64,000 nt of DNA from assembly GCF_000466745.1 (NCBI RefSeq), contig NZ_ANNI01000003.1, positions 496,001 to 560,000 on the forward strand, read 5' to 3'. This DNA is from Campylobacter concisus ATCC 51562. GTDB lineage: Bacteria; Campylobacterota; Campylobacteria; Campylobacterales; Campylobacteraceae. The position numbers were made by a program, and so were the translations under genes. The notes beneath the pieces were generated by a model. That model was given only the letters and a program-made list of their open reading frames with translations. It was not told the DNA's origin and made no database searches. The number at the start of each line of letters is the position of its first letter. The first letter of the stretch is position 1. Positions 8,144 through 17,161 of the stretch are shown piece after piece.

Positions 8144-10576
8144 CTAATATCTAATCTCAAAAGAAACGCTAAAATTTCTACCAGGAGCAGTATACCGCTC
8201 AAGTCCGGTACCATCAAATTTAACATAGCTTTGGTTACCGTTATATCTAAGCTGTCTTAAATTTTCCCAAGTAGAATACTCTTTGTTAAAAATATTAAAC
8301 ACGCCTGCATTGATGCTGAAATTTTTACTGATCTTATAACCCATAGTTAAGTCAAAGACAAAATAGCTTTTACTTAGGAATTTATGTGCTTCTGGCTGAG
8401 TTGTACCAGTCACTTTGCCTGTATCTCTATCGACGATTATCTGAGAAAAATTTGGTGGTATTTTTGAAACCGCATCTTTTGCTTTTTTAGCTGCTACAAA
8501 TTTGCTAGTTAATAAGAGATCAAATTTATTATCACTATACCCAAGTCCAGCCACTGCAGTAAACGGCTGAATAGCCATAAGTGAAGTCCCGTCATTTTTT
8601 TTGCCACGCGCATAAGTCGCCTTTAAGCTTGCATATAAATTTTCACTTAAATTTAGTGCATTCCCATTTACACGTGAATTTAGCTCCAAGCCTTTGACGG
8701 TGGCTCTACCAACATTTACGTGTTTAAAATCGAGACTTTTTTTGCTGTATTTTTTTACAAACTCCCATGTATCAAAATCAAGTTCTTCTATCTCGTCAAT
8801 ACCAACATCATAATCAGTATCAATAAAATCTCTATATTTAGAATAAAAAACACTAAGAGCAAGTGCATAACTCTGACCTGATGACAATAAACTTACCTCA
8901 TGATTAAAGGCTTTTTCTGGTTTTAGTTCCAAATTTCTAACATATCTTGTACTATCCCTAGGTGTATCAAAATACATCTCCTCCACTCTTGGCGCACGAA
9001 AACCAGTACTAAACGCATAGTTAACACTCAAATTGTTATTTATATCATACTCGACTCCTGCATTGTAGGTAACGGCTTTAAATTTACTTTTTTGTAGCTC
9101 TGGTGTTGTGACCATTTTATATCCTGTACCAGAGGCAATATTTGCTTGCTCTGGTTTATATACATATCTATCAAGCCTAACTCCATAATTTAGACTTAAG
9201 GCCTCATTTAAGCTCATATCGTCACCTAGAAAAGCATATTCAAGAGTGCTTTTTACTGGCTGAGCAAATGTTACGTCCGTTGCTTTAACCGGCTTAAAAG
9301 GATTTGCTGGATCCACAATAAAACCACTACCGCTCCATTTTGTATTAAAACTTTGTCTAAGTTGTAAATTTTTATTTTTAAAGGTAGAGATATGCCTACC
9401 AAGACCAAAACTCAAGATGTGAGAAAATTTACCTGCATTAATGTCACCACTCATGCCACTTATATCGAACTGTTTTTTATCTTGAAAAAATTCATAGCTA
9501 TCTTTTTGATCAAAACTTGAGTTGTATTGCATGTCGTTTGGATAGTTTGCATGATATCTTGTGAAATTTGACCTCTGCTGCACTCTTTGCTTATAAAAGC
9601 TTATCTTTAAATTACTTAGTAAAGCATCATGGTCTGGCACAAACTCATAGTAAATTCCATATCTTTTGTAAGGGATGCTATCTCTTGTTTGCTTTCTATT
9701 AAGTGTTGCGGTGCTATTACTCTTCTCTTCGGTAAAATAGTTTTGCCTAAAGTCTTCATAGGATGTATTTATAAAATGCGAGTCAACCCTATAGCCAAAT
9801 TTCATCAAATTTGAGTGTGTGCGAAATCTCACGTCATCAGGCAAAATTCTACCAAAAGAGCAAAGTTCTGGGTATTTATCTGCCAAATACGAATCCTCTA
9901 TACTAGTCCCCATTCCACAAAATGGCACATCATCCAACTTACCGCTGTAAAAATTTTTTGTCTGCTTGCCACGCTTGTACGTGTGCTGAAACAGTGTTTC
10001 GATCCCGCCTGCTTTTACGCCTGCACCTGCAACTTGTCTAAATTCACTATTTTTTGATGCATATGCGCTTTTGCTATAAAAACCAACATTTTGCCCATCC
10101 CTTACAAAGTCATCAACATTTTTTGTCTGCATACTAACGCTACCACCGATCGCACCGCTACCTTTGTTTAATGAATTTGCACCTTTTATAAATTCTACAC
10201 TGCTTATGTTTTCAAGCTCGGTGCTGTTTCGGTTTCCATTTAAAATCCCTAAAATATTGTAAGAGCGGGGCATAAAACTCTCAACGGCTTCCATTCCGTC
10301 TATTTTTAAAGAAACCCTATCACTATCTACACCTCGTATAGCATATCCATTATTACCACTTCTACCACCTTCTGTAACAGTTACGCCAGTTTCGTTTCGC
10401 ACAAGATCTCGCTCAGAGAAAATTTGACCCTTTTTTAACTCGCTTTTACTAAGCTCTGTTTTTTTCGATGATATACCAGCCGCACTTACAACAACACCTT
10501 CTAGTAGCAGATCTTGCGATGCAAAGACAAAGCTGGACGCCACACCAGAGATAAACAAAATTCTACAAATTTGCAC
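8144..10576 (-). CDS. TonB-dependent outer-membrane receptor, heme/hemoglobin/transferrin type
   Basis: This 810-residue protein is an outer-membrane beta-barrel receptor. It has a signal peptide (~1-19, ending VFA-SQ), a TonB-box-like EGVVVSA at 26-32, and a plug domain (YAIRGVDSDRVSLKIDGM, GSGAIGGSVSMQ). The barrel ends in an aromatic residue (FSVSFEIRY). The plug wording and the APGRNFSVSF ending resemble the hemoglobin/lactoferrin/transferrin receptor group, so heme or a host iron protein is the likely ligand; this is inference. The start is GTG at 10576 with AAGGAG five bases upstream. Its base composition is AT-rich like the genome but unlike the flanking ribH and SMR-kdsA genes, suggesting an insertion here. 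Confidence 0.85.
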   Translation of the reverse strand: MQICRILFISGVASSFVFASQDLLLEGVVVSAAGISSKKTELSKSELKKGQIFSERDLVRNETGVTVTEGGRSGNNGYAIRGVDSDRVSLKIDGMEAVESFMPRSYNILGILNGNRNSTELENISSVEFIKGANSLNKGSGAIGGSVSMQTKNVDDFVRDGQNVGFYSKSAYASKNSEFRQVAGAGVKAGGIETLFQHTYKRGKQTKNFYSGKLDDVPFCGMGTSIEDSYLADKYPELCSFGRILPDDVRFRTHSNLMKFGYRVDSHFINTSYEDFRQNYFTEEKSNSTATLNRKQTRDSIPYKRYGIYYEFVPDHDALLSNLKISFYKQRVQQRSNFTRYHANYPNDMQYNSSFDQKDSYEFFQDKKQFDISGMSGDINAGKFSHILSFGLGRHISTFKNKNLQLRQSFNTKWSGSGFIVDPANPFKPVKATDVTFAQPVKSTLEYAFLGDDMSLNEALSLNYGVRLDRYVYKPEQANIASGTGYKMVTTPELQKSKFKAVTYNAGVEYDINNNLSVNYAFSTGFRAPRVEEMYFDTPRDSTRYVRNLELKPEKAFNHEVSLLSSGQSYALALSVFYSKYRDFIDTDYDVGIDEIEELDFDTWEFVKKYSKKSLDFKHVNVGRATVKGLELNSRVNGNALNLSENLYASLKATYARGKKNDGTSLMAIQPFTAVAGLGYSDNKFDLLLTSKFVAAKKAKDAVSKIPPNFSQIIVDRDTGKVTGTTQPEAHKFLSKSYFVFDLTMGYKISKNFSINAGVFNIFNKEYSTWENLRQLRYNGNQSYVKFDGTGLERYTAPGRNFSVSFEIRY

Positions 10577-10812
10577 AATGTCTCCTTAAATTTGAAAAAT
10601 AACTTGAAAGTGTAGTGTTATTTATATAAATTTATTTTGAATTTAAAAATCAATATTTTGTAAAACAATATTTTAGTATGAAAACTTTTAAAATTGGTTT
10701 TGATATTATTTTTTAGAATGTATTAAGTAAATAAATTTTGAAGTTATATATTTTAAAAATCTGTTTTTATCTTGCTAGATTAACTTGATATTTATGCTTC
10801 TAAATTTAACAC

Positions 10813-11136
10813 TTATACGATTTTTAACATCGCCGCGCTAATGATGATGAGCGATAAAAAGAGAGCTTTTTCTAAATTTACCTTTTCGTTGTTAAATACC
10901 ATGCCAACCAGCACCGCTCCGACCGCTCCCATACCCGTCCAGATCGCGTACGCCACCGACATCGGCATAGCCTGCATCGCGTAGCTCAAAAGCCAGAGAG
11001 AAATGGCGAAATTTGCGACCAAGATCAAAAAATTAGCCGCCTTTTTCACGCCGAAGCTTTTTTGAAATTTGGTTAGGAAAAAAACGCCCGAGACCTCACA
11101 GAACCCGGCCGCCAAAAGAGCTAAAACATGCGTCAA
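10813..11136 (-). CDS. SMR family exporter, second subunit (Gdx/SugE-like)
   Basis: This 107-residue protein has four membrane helices. It keeps the SMR membrane glutamate (AGFCEVSG, Glu14) and the MSVAYAIWTGMGAVGAVL stretch, which is close to the Gdx/SugE guanidinium exporter subgroup. The start is TTG at 11136, overlapping the stop of the upstream SMR gene by 4 nt. Two overlapping SMR genes usually form an asymmetric (heteromeric) dimer. Substrate is unknown: guanidinium or quaternary ammonium compounds are both possible. No guanidine riboswitch is visible upstream, since the pair starts inside the kdsA gene. Confidence 0.85.
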   Translation of the reverse strand: MTHVLALLAAGFCEVSGVFFLTKFQKSFGVKKAANFLILVANFAISLWLLSYAMQAMPMSVAYAIWTGMGAVGAVLVGMVFNNEKVNLEKALFLSLIIISAAMLKIV

Positions 11137-11462
11137 GATTTTAGCCTTTTTAACCCCAGCACGCCAGCAATCAGCGTCGCTATGAAAAATAGCCGCAAGA
11201 GATCGGGCGTCTGGCCGCTTGCGCGAAATTCGCTCACGATCTCGGCGATCACGACGAAAAACGCCCCAAGCCCAACAAACACAGTGTATGTGATACTAAT
11301 GGGCAAATATTTCATCGCCATGATAAAGGACGTGAAGCTAACACAAACGAGCATCGCAGTGAGCGCGATCTCCGGTGCGCTTGATGCGTGCTTTAGCCCA
11401 TACGCCCAGCCGCACTCGGCGACTGCGCCGCCTAACACCCACAAAAAGCCCTTAGTTTGCAT
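11133..11462 (-). CDS. SMR family exporter, first subunit
   Basis: This 109-residue, four-helix SMR protein has the membrane glutamate in [16 protein letters not shown] (Glu16), and that stretch resembles the SugE/Gdx WAxGLK motif. Loop 3 reads [12 protein letters not shown], and the C-terminus is [10 protein letters not shown]. The ATG at 11462 overlaps the 3' end of kdsA by 11 nt, and the 3' end overlaps the next SMR gene by 4 nt, so kdsA and the pair are one transcript. It is expected to pair with the downstream subunit in the inner membrane. Confidence 0.85.
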   Translation of the reverse strand: MQTKGFLWVLGGAVAECGWAYGLKHASSAPEIALTAMLVCVSFTSFIMAMKYLPISITYTVFVGLGAFFVVIAEIVSEFRASGQTPDLLRLFFIATLIAGVLGLKRLKS

Positions 11463-12258
11463 CGCCCAGGGCGTCTTTTATCTTAAAAATTTGAGCTATA
11501 TTCGCGTCTAGTTCGTCTAAATTTAGCATATTTGGTCCGTCGCAAAGCGCCTCACAAGGATTAATATGCGTCTCGTAAAAAAATCCGTCCACGCCCGCAG
11601 CCGCCGCAGCTCGCGCTAGATACGGCACGAATCTCGCGTCGCCGCCACTTTTTTCGCCAAGAGCGCTTGGCATCTGCACGCTATGCGTCGCATCGAAAAT
11701 CACGGGCGCAAACTCCCTCATCAGCACCAAATTTCGCATATCTACGACTAAATTTCCGTAGCCAAAGGTGCTGCCTCGCTCTGTTAGCCACACTCCGTTT
11801 TGTTTAGCAACCTCGTATCCGTCGCCCTTTACGCCGCGCGTTTCTAGCACTTTTTTGACCGAATGCTTCATCGCAGACGCCGCCAAAAACTGTCCTTTTT
11901 TGATATTTACGACCGCTTTTGTTTTAGCCGCAGCTACGAGCAGATCGGTCTGGCGGCACAAAAACGCCGGGATTTGCAGCACGTCGGCCACTTCGCCTAC
12001 GGGCGCGGCCTGGTAGCTCTCGTGGATATCGGTTAAAATTTTAAAACCGAATTCCTTTTTGACCTTGGCTAAAATTTCGCAACCCTTCTCCAGCCCGGGT
12101 CCGCGAAATGAGCTTATGCTTGTGCGATTTGCCTTATCAAAGCTTGATTTGAAATAAAAATCTATCCGCTTATCTTCGTTAAATTTAACTAGCCTTTTTG
12201 CCACGTCAAAAACGAGCTGCTCGCTTTCTATGACGCAAGGCCCTGCTATTAGTATCAT
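11452..12258 (-). CDS. kdsA: 3-deoxy-8-phosphooctulonate (KDO-8-P) synthase
   Basis: KdsA condenses phosphoenolpyruvate and arabinose 5-phosphate in LPS core/lipid A synthesis. It has 268 residues, the usual length. Motifs include AGPCVIES (5-12), the KANRTS active-site stretch, [30 protein letters not shown] and the metal-site-like C-terminal segment. The gene is much GC-richer than the genome (40 of 60 bases at 11581-11640). It starts 10 nt after the DMT permease gene and overlaps the SMR pair. The KDO pathway role is certain; the composition hints at acquisition or replacement from a GC-richer relative. Confidence 0.96.
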   Translation of the reverse strand: MILIAGPCVIESEQLVFDVAKRLVKFNEDKRIDFYFKSSFDKANRTSISSFRGPGLEKGCEILAKVKKEFGFKILTDIHESYQAAPVGEVADVLQIPAFLCRQTDLLVAAAKTKAVVNIKKGQFLAASAMKHSVKKVLETRGVKGDGYEVAKQNGVWLTERGSTFGYGNLVVDMRNLVLMREFAPVIFDATHSVQMPSALGEKSGGDARFVPYLARAAAAAGVDGFFYETHINPCEALCDGPNMLNLDELDANIAQIFKIKDALGDAN

Positions 12259-12268
12259 TTTTTCTCCT

Positions 12269-13159
12269 TTATTTTTCTTTCACAACTAAGATTCCGCTCA
12301 CTATTACTAGCAAGATGCCTAAAAGTGCCGTTTGATTTGGCAATACATCGCCCATAAAATAGCCAATTATAAGCGTAAAAATGACGTCTGCGTAGCTAAC
12401 CGCAGCGATCACTCCGGCCTTTTTACCAACCGCGAACGCCTTTGTCATGTACGACTGAAAAAAATATCCGCTAAGTCCCATTAGCAAGATAAAAACAACG
12501 TTATACCAGCTTGGCATGCTAAATTTTGAAAACAAAAAATCAAGTGGCTCGTAGGTGAAAAATTCTGCCAAACCCATGCAAATAAGTGGCAAAAACGAGC
12601 CCCAAAGCATGAAGCTTAGCACGATGACATTTGTGCCGTAGCTCTTGTTTAGCTCCTTTACACTTGTGTATGCGATCGCCGCACCAAGGCCGCTCCAAAC
12701 GCCGATAATATCAGTCTTGCTTATGCCTAAATTTGGCTGGATAACAAGCAAAATTCCACCAAATCCCAAAAATACAGCAAACCAGCCAAGTGAGCTTAGA
12801 CGCTCTTTAAAAATAAAGGCTGCAAGGATAGCTGTAAAGATTGGATTTGTCTTTTGAAATGTAAAAGCTGTGGCCAAATTTACGTGTGCGACGTTATAAA
12901 AAAATGCAAAAAGAGCCACCGTGCCCACAAAACCGCGAAACATCAGTAAAAAAAAGTGCCCGCCAGTTTGTTTAAATGGAAATTTATAGATGGCGTAGAT
13001 GACGATGAAAAGTCCGATCAAATTTCTAAAAAAAACAACTTCGATAGAAGGCATATCTTTGCTCAGATACTTTGCAAATGCGCCAGTCACGGCAAACATA
13101 AAGCAAGCAAAGAGCATGTAAAAAATGCCAAGATGTGAAATATAAAACCTTTTTAACAT
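12269..13159 (-). CDS. EamA/DMT superfamily permease
   Basis: This 296-residue inner-membrane protein has about ten hydrophobic helices arranged as two EamA repeats. Typical features are the first-repeat [18 protein letters not shown] segment and the second-repeat [19 protein letters not shown]. It matches in position the C. jejuni integral membrane gene (Cj0385c) between kdsA and der. The substrate is unknown. The ATG start at 13159 faces away from der across a 152-bp divergent region. Confidence 0.85.
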   Translation of the reverse strand: MLKRFYISHLGIFYMLFACFMFAVTGAFAKYLSKDMPSIEVVFFRNLIGLFIVIYAIYKFPFKQTGGHFFLLMFRGFVGTVALFAFFYNVAHVNLATAFTFQKTNPIFTAILAAFIFKERLSSLGWFAVFLGFGGILLVIQPNLGISKTDIIGVWSGLGAAIAYTSVKELNKSYGTNVIVLSFMLWGSFLPLICMGLAEFFTYEPLDFLFSKFSMPSWYNVVFILLMGLSGYFFQSYMTKAFAVGKKAGVIAAVSYADVIFTLIIGYFMGDVLPNQTALLGILLVIVSGILVVKEK

Positions 13160-13281
13160 CGCAAAACCTCTAAATTTAAAGCACTCATTTTAATAAAAAA
13201 TGGCTTAAATTTTGGTTGATTTTTTCTTTTATTTCGGCGCTTTTAAGCGTAATTTTATACTTTATATAAGAGAAAAATTTG

Positions 13282-13287
13282 TATAAT
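13282..13287 (+). promoter_or_regulatory. -10 box of the der promoter
   Basis: TTTGTATAATC gives a TATAAT with a TTTG extension, 25 nt upstream of the der start. This is the most conserved element of Campylobacter vegetative promoters. Confidence 0.6.
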
Positions 13288-13311
13288 CAGCCATCATAAA
13301 AAGGACAAAAT

Positions 13312-14700
13312 TTGCAAAAAGTAATATTAGTAGGCAAGCCAAATGTCGGCAAAAGCTCACTTTTTAACCGCTTAGCAAGAAGACGCATCGCCATAACAAG
13401 CGACGTTAGTGGCACTACAAGAGATACAAACAAAGCTAAGATCGAAGTTGAGGGCAAAGAGTGCATATTGATCGACAGCGGCGGGCTTGATGATAGCAGC
13501 GAGCTTTTTAAAAACGTAAAAGCAAAGACCTTGGCAGAGGCTAAAAACTCAGACGTTATCCTCTACATGGTCGATGGCAAAATGATGCCAGATGATGAGG
13601 ATAGAGCCATTTTTTACGAGCTTAGTAAGCTAAATTTACCAATCGCTCTAGTCATCAATAAAATCGACAGCAAAAAAGACGAGCAAAGAGAGTGGGAATT
13701 TGTAAGTTTTGGCGCAAAAAACTCATTTGGCATTTCAGTAAGCCACAACACTGGCGTCGATGAGCTTAGCATCTGGCTAGCAAAACACTTAGAAGCGAAA
13801 GTGCAAATAAAGGCCGATACGAGCGAAGATTTTGATGATTTTTTAGAAAACTATAACGACGAGGGCGAGCTAAGCGACGAGATAGACTATGAGAGCAAAA
13901 ACATCAGAGTTGGCATCATAGGCCGCGTAAATGTCGGCAAAAGCTCACTTCTAAATGCTCTTGTAAAAGAGAGTCGTGCCGTAGTTAGCGACGTGGCAGG
14001 CACTACGATCGACCCAGTCAATGAAATTTACGAGCACGATGGCAGAGTTTTTGAGTTTGTCGATACTGCTGGTATCAGAAAGCGTGGCAAGATCGAGGGC
14101 ATCGAGAGATACGCACTAAATAGAACTGAGAAAATTTTAGAAGAGACGGACGTGGCGCTACTTGTACTTGATAGCTCTGAGCCACTAACCGAGCTTGATG
14201 AGCGTATCGCTGGCATCGCCTCAAAATTTGAGCTTGGCGTCATCATCGTGCTAAACAAATGGGACAAAAGCAGCGAAGAATTTGACGAGCTTTGCAAGGA
14301 GATAAAAGATAGGTTTAAATTTCTCTCATACGCGCCAATCATCAGTGTTTCGGCACTTGGCGGCAAAAGAGTGCATAAAATTTACCCGCTCATAGTTGAA
14401 ATTTACAAAAACTACACCCAAAAAATCCAAACTTCAAAGCTAAATGAAGTGATCGGCGAAGCAACCAAAGCGCACCCACTGCCACGAGATAAAGGCAGGG
14501 TCGTAAAAATTTACTACGCAGTGCAGTTTAAAACAGCGCCTATCATGATAGCGCTCATAATGAACCGCCCAAAATGCCTGCACTTTAGCTACAAGCGCTA
14601 CCTGACAAACAAGCTTAGAGAGAGCTTTAGTCTAGCTGGCGTGCCTATCGTGCTAATCCCTAAAAAACGTGGAGAGAGTGATGAAGACAAAGAACAATAA
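13312..14700 (+). CDS. der: Ribosome assembly GTPase Der (EngA)
   Basis: Der is a double-GTPase needed for 50S subunit maturation. At 462 residues it has the family length. Each G domain has a P-loop: GKPNVGKSS (8-16) and GRVNVGKSS (~204-212). DTAGIRKRG and NKWDK mark the second domain, and a KH-like RNA-binding domain forms the C-terminus. The start is TTG at 13312, eight bases after AAGGA, with a clear -10 upstream. Its last ~20 bases overlap the aroK start region. Confidence 0.96.
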   Translation: MQKVILVGKPNVGKSSLFNRLARRRIAITSDVSGTTRDTNKAKIEVEGKECILIDSGGLDDSSELFKNVKAKTLAEAKNSDVILYMVDGKMMPDDEDRAIFYELSKLNLPIALVINKIDSKKDEQREWEFVSFGAKNSFGISVSHNTGVDELSIWLAKHLEAKVQIKADTSEDFDDFLENYNDEGELSDEIDYESKNIRVGIIGRVNVGKSSLLNALVKESRAVVSDVAGTTIDPVNEIYEHDGRVFEFVDTAGIRKRGKIEGIERYALNRTEKILEETDVALLVLDSSEPLTELDERIAGIASKFELGVIIVLNKWDKSSEEFDELCKEIKDRFKFLSYAPIISVSALGGKRVHKIYPLIVEIYKNYTQKIQTSKLNEVIGEATKAHPLPRDKGRVVKIYYAVQFKTAPIMIALIMNRPKCLHFSYKRYLTNKLRESFSLAGVPIVLIPKKRGESDEDKEQ

Positions 14701-15202
14701 TATCGTTTTGATAGGGTTTATGGGCGTTGGCAAGGGCACGACTGCAAGGGCGCTAAGCAAGGCGCTAAAGACGATGAACCTTGACTGCGACGACTTGCTA
14801 GAGAGCTCACAAAATATGAAGATAAAGGCTATCTTTGATGAATTTGGCGAAGAGCATTTTAGGCAGCTTGAAAAAGATCTAGCCAAATTTCTAGCCACAA
14901 ATGTCAAAAATGCGATCATCTCGACAGGTGGAGGCTTTGCGAAAGTTAAAAATTTAAACAAAATAGGCACCGTGATCTATCTAAAAGCAAGCTTTGATGC
15001 GATCATGCAAAGGCTAAAAAATAGCAAAAATAGCGAGAAAAAACTCGCCAAACGCCCACTTTTAAGCGACCTGAAAAAGGCTGAAGCGCTGCATCTGGAG
15101 CGAGAAAAGCTCTATGAGAAAAAGGCTGATTATATCGTTGAAGTGGAGGGCAAAACTCCAAAGCAGATCGTAAAAGAGATAAGGATACTTTTAAAAGTTT
15201 AG
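14681..15202 (+). CDS. aroK: Shikimate kinase
   Basis: AroK phosphorylates shikimate using ATP in the chorismate pathway. From the ATG at 14681 it is 173 residues. The Walker A motif is [11 protein letters not shown] (~11-21), shikimate-binding DCDDLLE follows, then STGGGFAK and the LID-type KRPLL. An in-frame GTG at 14669 exists, but the ATG is preferred because GGAGA sits 5 nt upstream of it. It overlaps der by 20 nt, so the two genes are coupled. Confidence 0.93.
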   Translation: MKTKNNNIVLIGFMGVGKGTTARALSKALKTMNLDCDDLLESSQNMKIKAIFDEFGEEHFRQLEKDLAKFLATNVKNAIISTGGGFAKVKNLNKIGTVIYLKASFDAIMQRLKNSKNSEKKLAKRPLLSDLKKAEALHLEREKLYEKKADYIVEVEGKTPKQIVKEIRILLKV

Positions 15203-15230
15203 TTGCAAAGTGGCGAGGGCTACTTGCAAC
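15202..15230 (+). terminator. Hairpin after aroK
   Basis: An imperfect hairpin (GTTGCAAAGTGGC / GGCTACTTGCAAC) immediately follows the aroK stop codon. It is strong but lacks a clean T-run, so it may be a terminator or the first element of the palindrome array that follows. Confidence 0.45.
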
Positions 15231-15233
15231 GAT

Positions 15234-15681
15234 AAATTTCAAGATCAGGCTGGATGGTTGTCTGGCGTGGTGTTAAAATTTGAAATGTTTGAAATAAATT
15301 TAACGTTTTGTACTTAGAAATTTTTGCAAAATGTTTGAGGAGAATTTAAATATTGTGCAGTCAAATTTTAATCAAAGCTAGGCATTTAGCCTGCTAAGCT
15401 AAATTTTAAGATTAGACTAGATAAAAATATCTATCCTGATGTTAAAATTTAAAAGCTTTTAGCAAAGATTTTTGTTTAGGCGAGGCAAAATTTTGTTTTT
15501 AAGCCAAGGCTAGACGCATAATCTGCTAGTTAAATTTTAATATTAGATTAGATACAAAAACTCTAATGTAACGTTAAAATTTAAAAAGTATTTTTAGCGA
15601 AGTATTTTGAGATGAATTTAAATGTTGTGCAGTCAAATTTTAATCAAGACTAGGCATTTAGCCTGTCGATGATTAAAATTT
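15234..15681. repeat. Array of imperfect palindromes between aroK and trpS
   Basis: This noncoding 450-bp stretch holds at least four elements bounded by AAATTTTAA and TTAAAATTT (the leftmost bound reads AAATTTCAA): 15234-15282 (weak), 15401-15450, 15532-15582 and 15635-15681. The clearest (15401-15450) has two 23-base arms that match at 19 positions around an AAAA loop. A 52-bp direct repeat (15342-15393 and 15614-15665) differs at 3 positions and contains the small hairpin AGGC-attta-GCCT. The spacing of about 131-167 bp suggests degenerate tandem duplication. No open frame of note is present. Confidence 0.7.
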
Positions 15682-15736
15682 ACAAACTCATTTAAAGGCG
15701 CTCAAAAAAAACGAAGCCAAAATTTGAAAGGATAAG

Positions 15737-16699
15737 ATGAGAGTATTAACCGGCCTTCAACCCTCCGGCAAACTACACCTTGGCAACTATTTTGCCTCGA
15801 TAAAGCAGATGGTTGATATGCAAGAGCAAAATGAGATGTTTATGTTTATAGCAAACTACCATGCGATGACGAGCCTTAGCGAGGCCAAAGCCCTAAAGCA
15901 AAACACTTTTGAGGCTGCGTGTGCGTTTTTGGCACTTGGGATCGATCCAAATAAAAGCATATTTTGGGTGCAAAGTGACGTTAAAGACGTGCTTGAGCTT
16001 TACTGGGTGCTAAGCCAGCATACGCCTATGGGGCTTCTTGAGCGCGCACATAGTTATAAAGACAAGGTCGCAAAAGGTCTTAGTTCGCACCACGGACTCT
16101 TTAGCTATCCAGTTTTGATGGCAGCTGACATTTTGCTTTATAATGCGCAGGTCGTACCCGTAGGCAAGGATCAGATCCAGCACGTAGAGATCGCACGTGA
16201 TATTGCGATAAAATTTAACAACGAACATGGAGAAATTTTTACATTGCCTGAGGCGAAGATCGATGAAAATGTCGCCACCGTGCCTGGCACAAACGGCGAA
16301 AAGATGAGCAAAAGCTATGGCAATACAATCGACATCTTTGCCGATGCTAAAACGCTTAAAAAGCAAATTTCTAGCATCGTGACAGATGGCACGCCGCTTG
16401 AAGAGCCAAAGCAGTGGCAAAACTGCAACGTCTATAATATCGCCAAACTTTTCTTAGACGAGAGTGGGCAAAAAGAACTTCAAGCTAGATACGAGCGTGG
16501 TGGCGAGGGTCATGGGCACTTTAAAGCTTATCTAAATGAGCTTATTTGGGACTATTTTAAAGATGCGAGAGAGAAATTTGAGCATTATCAAAATAATCCT
16601 GACGAAGTGTCTGGAATTTTAGAAATAGGAGCCAAAAAGGCAAGTAATGTTGCTCAAACAACGATAAAAAAAGTTCGTGAAGTAGTCGGAATTTATTAA
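15737..16699 (+). CDS. trpS: Tryptophanyl-tRNA synthetase
   Basis: This class I aminoacyl-tRNA synthetase charges tRNA-Trp. It has 320 residues. The HIGH-type motif is in PSGKLHLGNY (9-18) and the KMSKS loop is GEKMSKSYGN near residue 187. The Trp-pocket and dimer segments (AADILLYNAQVVPVGKDQ) are present. The ATG is preceded by AAAGGATAAG. It lies in the same order as in C. jejuni but after an unusual noncoding array. Confidence 0.97.
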   Translation: MRVLTGLQPSGKLHLGNYFASIKQMVDMQEQNEMFMFIANYHAMTSLSEAKALKQNTFEAACAFLALGIDPNKSIFWVQSDVKDVLELYWVLSQHTPMGLLERAHSYKDKVAKGLSSHHGLFSYPVLMAADILLYNAQVVPVGKDQIQHVEIARDIAIKFNNEHGEIFTLPEAKIDENVATVPGTNGEKMSKSYGNTIDIFADAKTLKKQISSIVTDGTPLEEPKQWQNCNVYNIAKLFLDESGQKELQARYERGGEGHGHFKAYLNELIWDYFKDAREKFEHYQNNPDEVSGILEIGAKKASNVAQTTIKKVREVVGIY

Positions 16700-16711
16700 T
16701 AAAGGAAAAAT

Positions 16712-17152
16712 ATGCAAAATTTATATCCATACGCACAGATAGTTCATCTTTTCTGTGCAATCATCTTTGTTGGTTACCTCTTTTTTGATGTAATCATTTT
16801 TAAGGCAGCTTGTAAAAAAATGCCACCTGAGCTTGCTCAAAAGGCAAAACAAGCTATCGGTTCAGTTGCTATTAAGATAATGCCACTTTGTATCTTGCTT
16901 TTGGTATTAACTGGAGGAATGATGATGAGTAACTGGGTCGGATCAAAGGCTGGAGGCTACTTTGAGACAAATTTACAAATCATTTTTATGATCAAATTTT
17001 TCTTAGCAATGCTAATCGTAGCTGCGGTTATAACAAATTTGAGCTGCAAATTTATATTTAAACGCCCTAGCCCACTTGGCAACATCCACCCATTTGCGCT
17101 AACAGCGGCAGTTTTTATCGTACTTTTTGCAAAAGTTATGTTTATGGTTTAA
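16712..17152 (+). CDS. Small integral membrane protein, unknown function
   Basis: This 146-residue protein has four predicted membrane helices (about 8-28, 50-70, 82-104, 122-144). His13 in QIVHLFCAIIFVGYLFFDV and a HPFALTAAVF near the end recall the CopD/heme-binding four-helix membrane families, but I do not recognise it with certainty. It lies 12 nt after trpS and 9 nt before serS, so it is part of that operon. It breaks the direct trpS-serS adjacency seen in C. jejuni. Confidence 0.75.
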   Translation: MQNLYPYAQIVHLFCAIIFVGYLFFDVIIFKAACKKMPPELAQKAKQAIGSVAIKIMPLCILLLVLTGGMMMSNWVGSKAGGYFETNLQIIFMIKFFLAMLIVAAVITNLSCKFIFKRPSPLGNIHPFALTAAVFIVLFAKVMFMV

Positions 17153-17161
17153 GGATATAGG

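Noticed and set aside
15234..15681. CRISPR array
   Set aside because: Repeats are imperfect, unevenly spaced (about 131-167 bp) and palindromic throughout; no cas genes are present.
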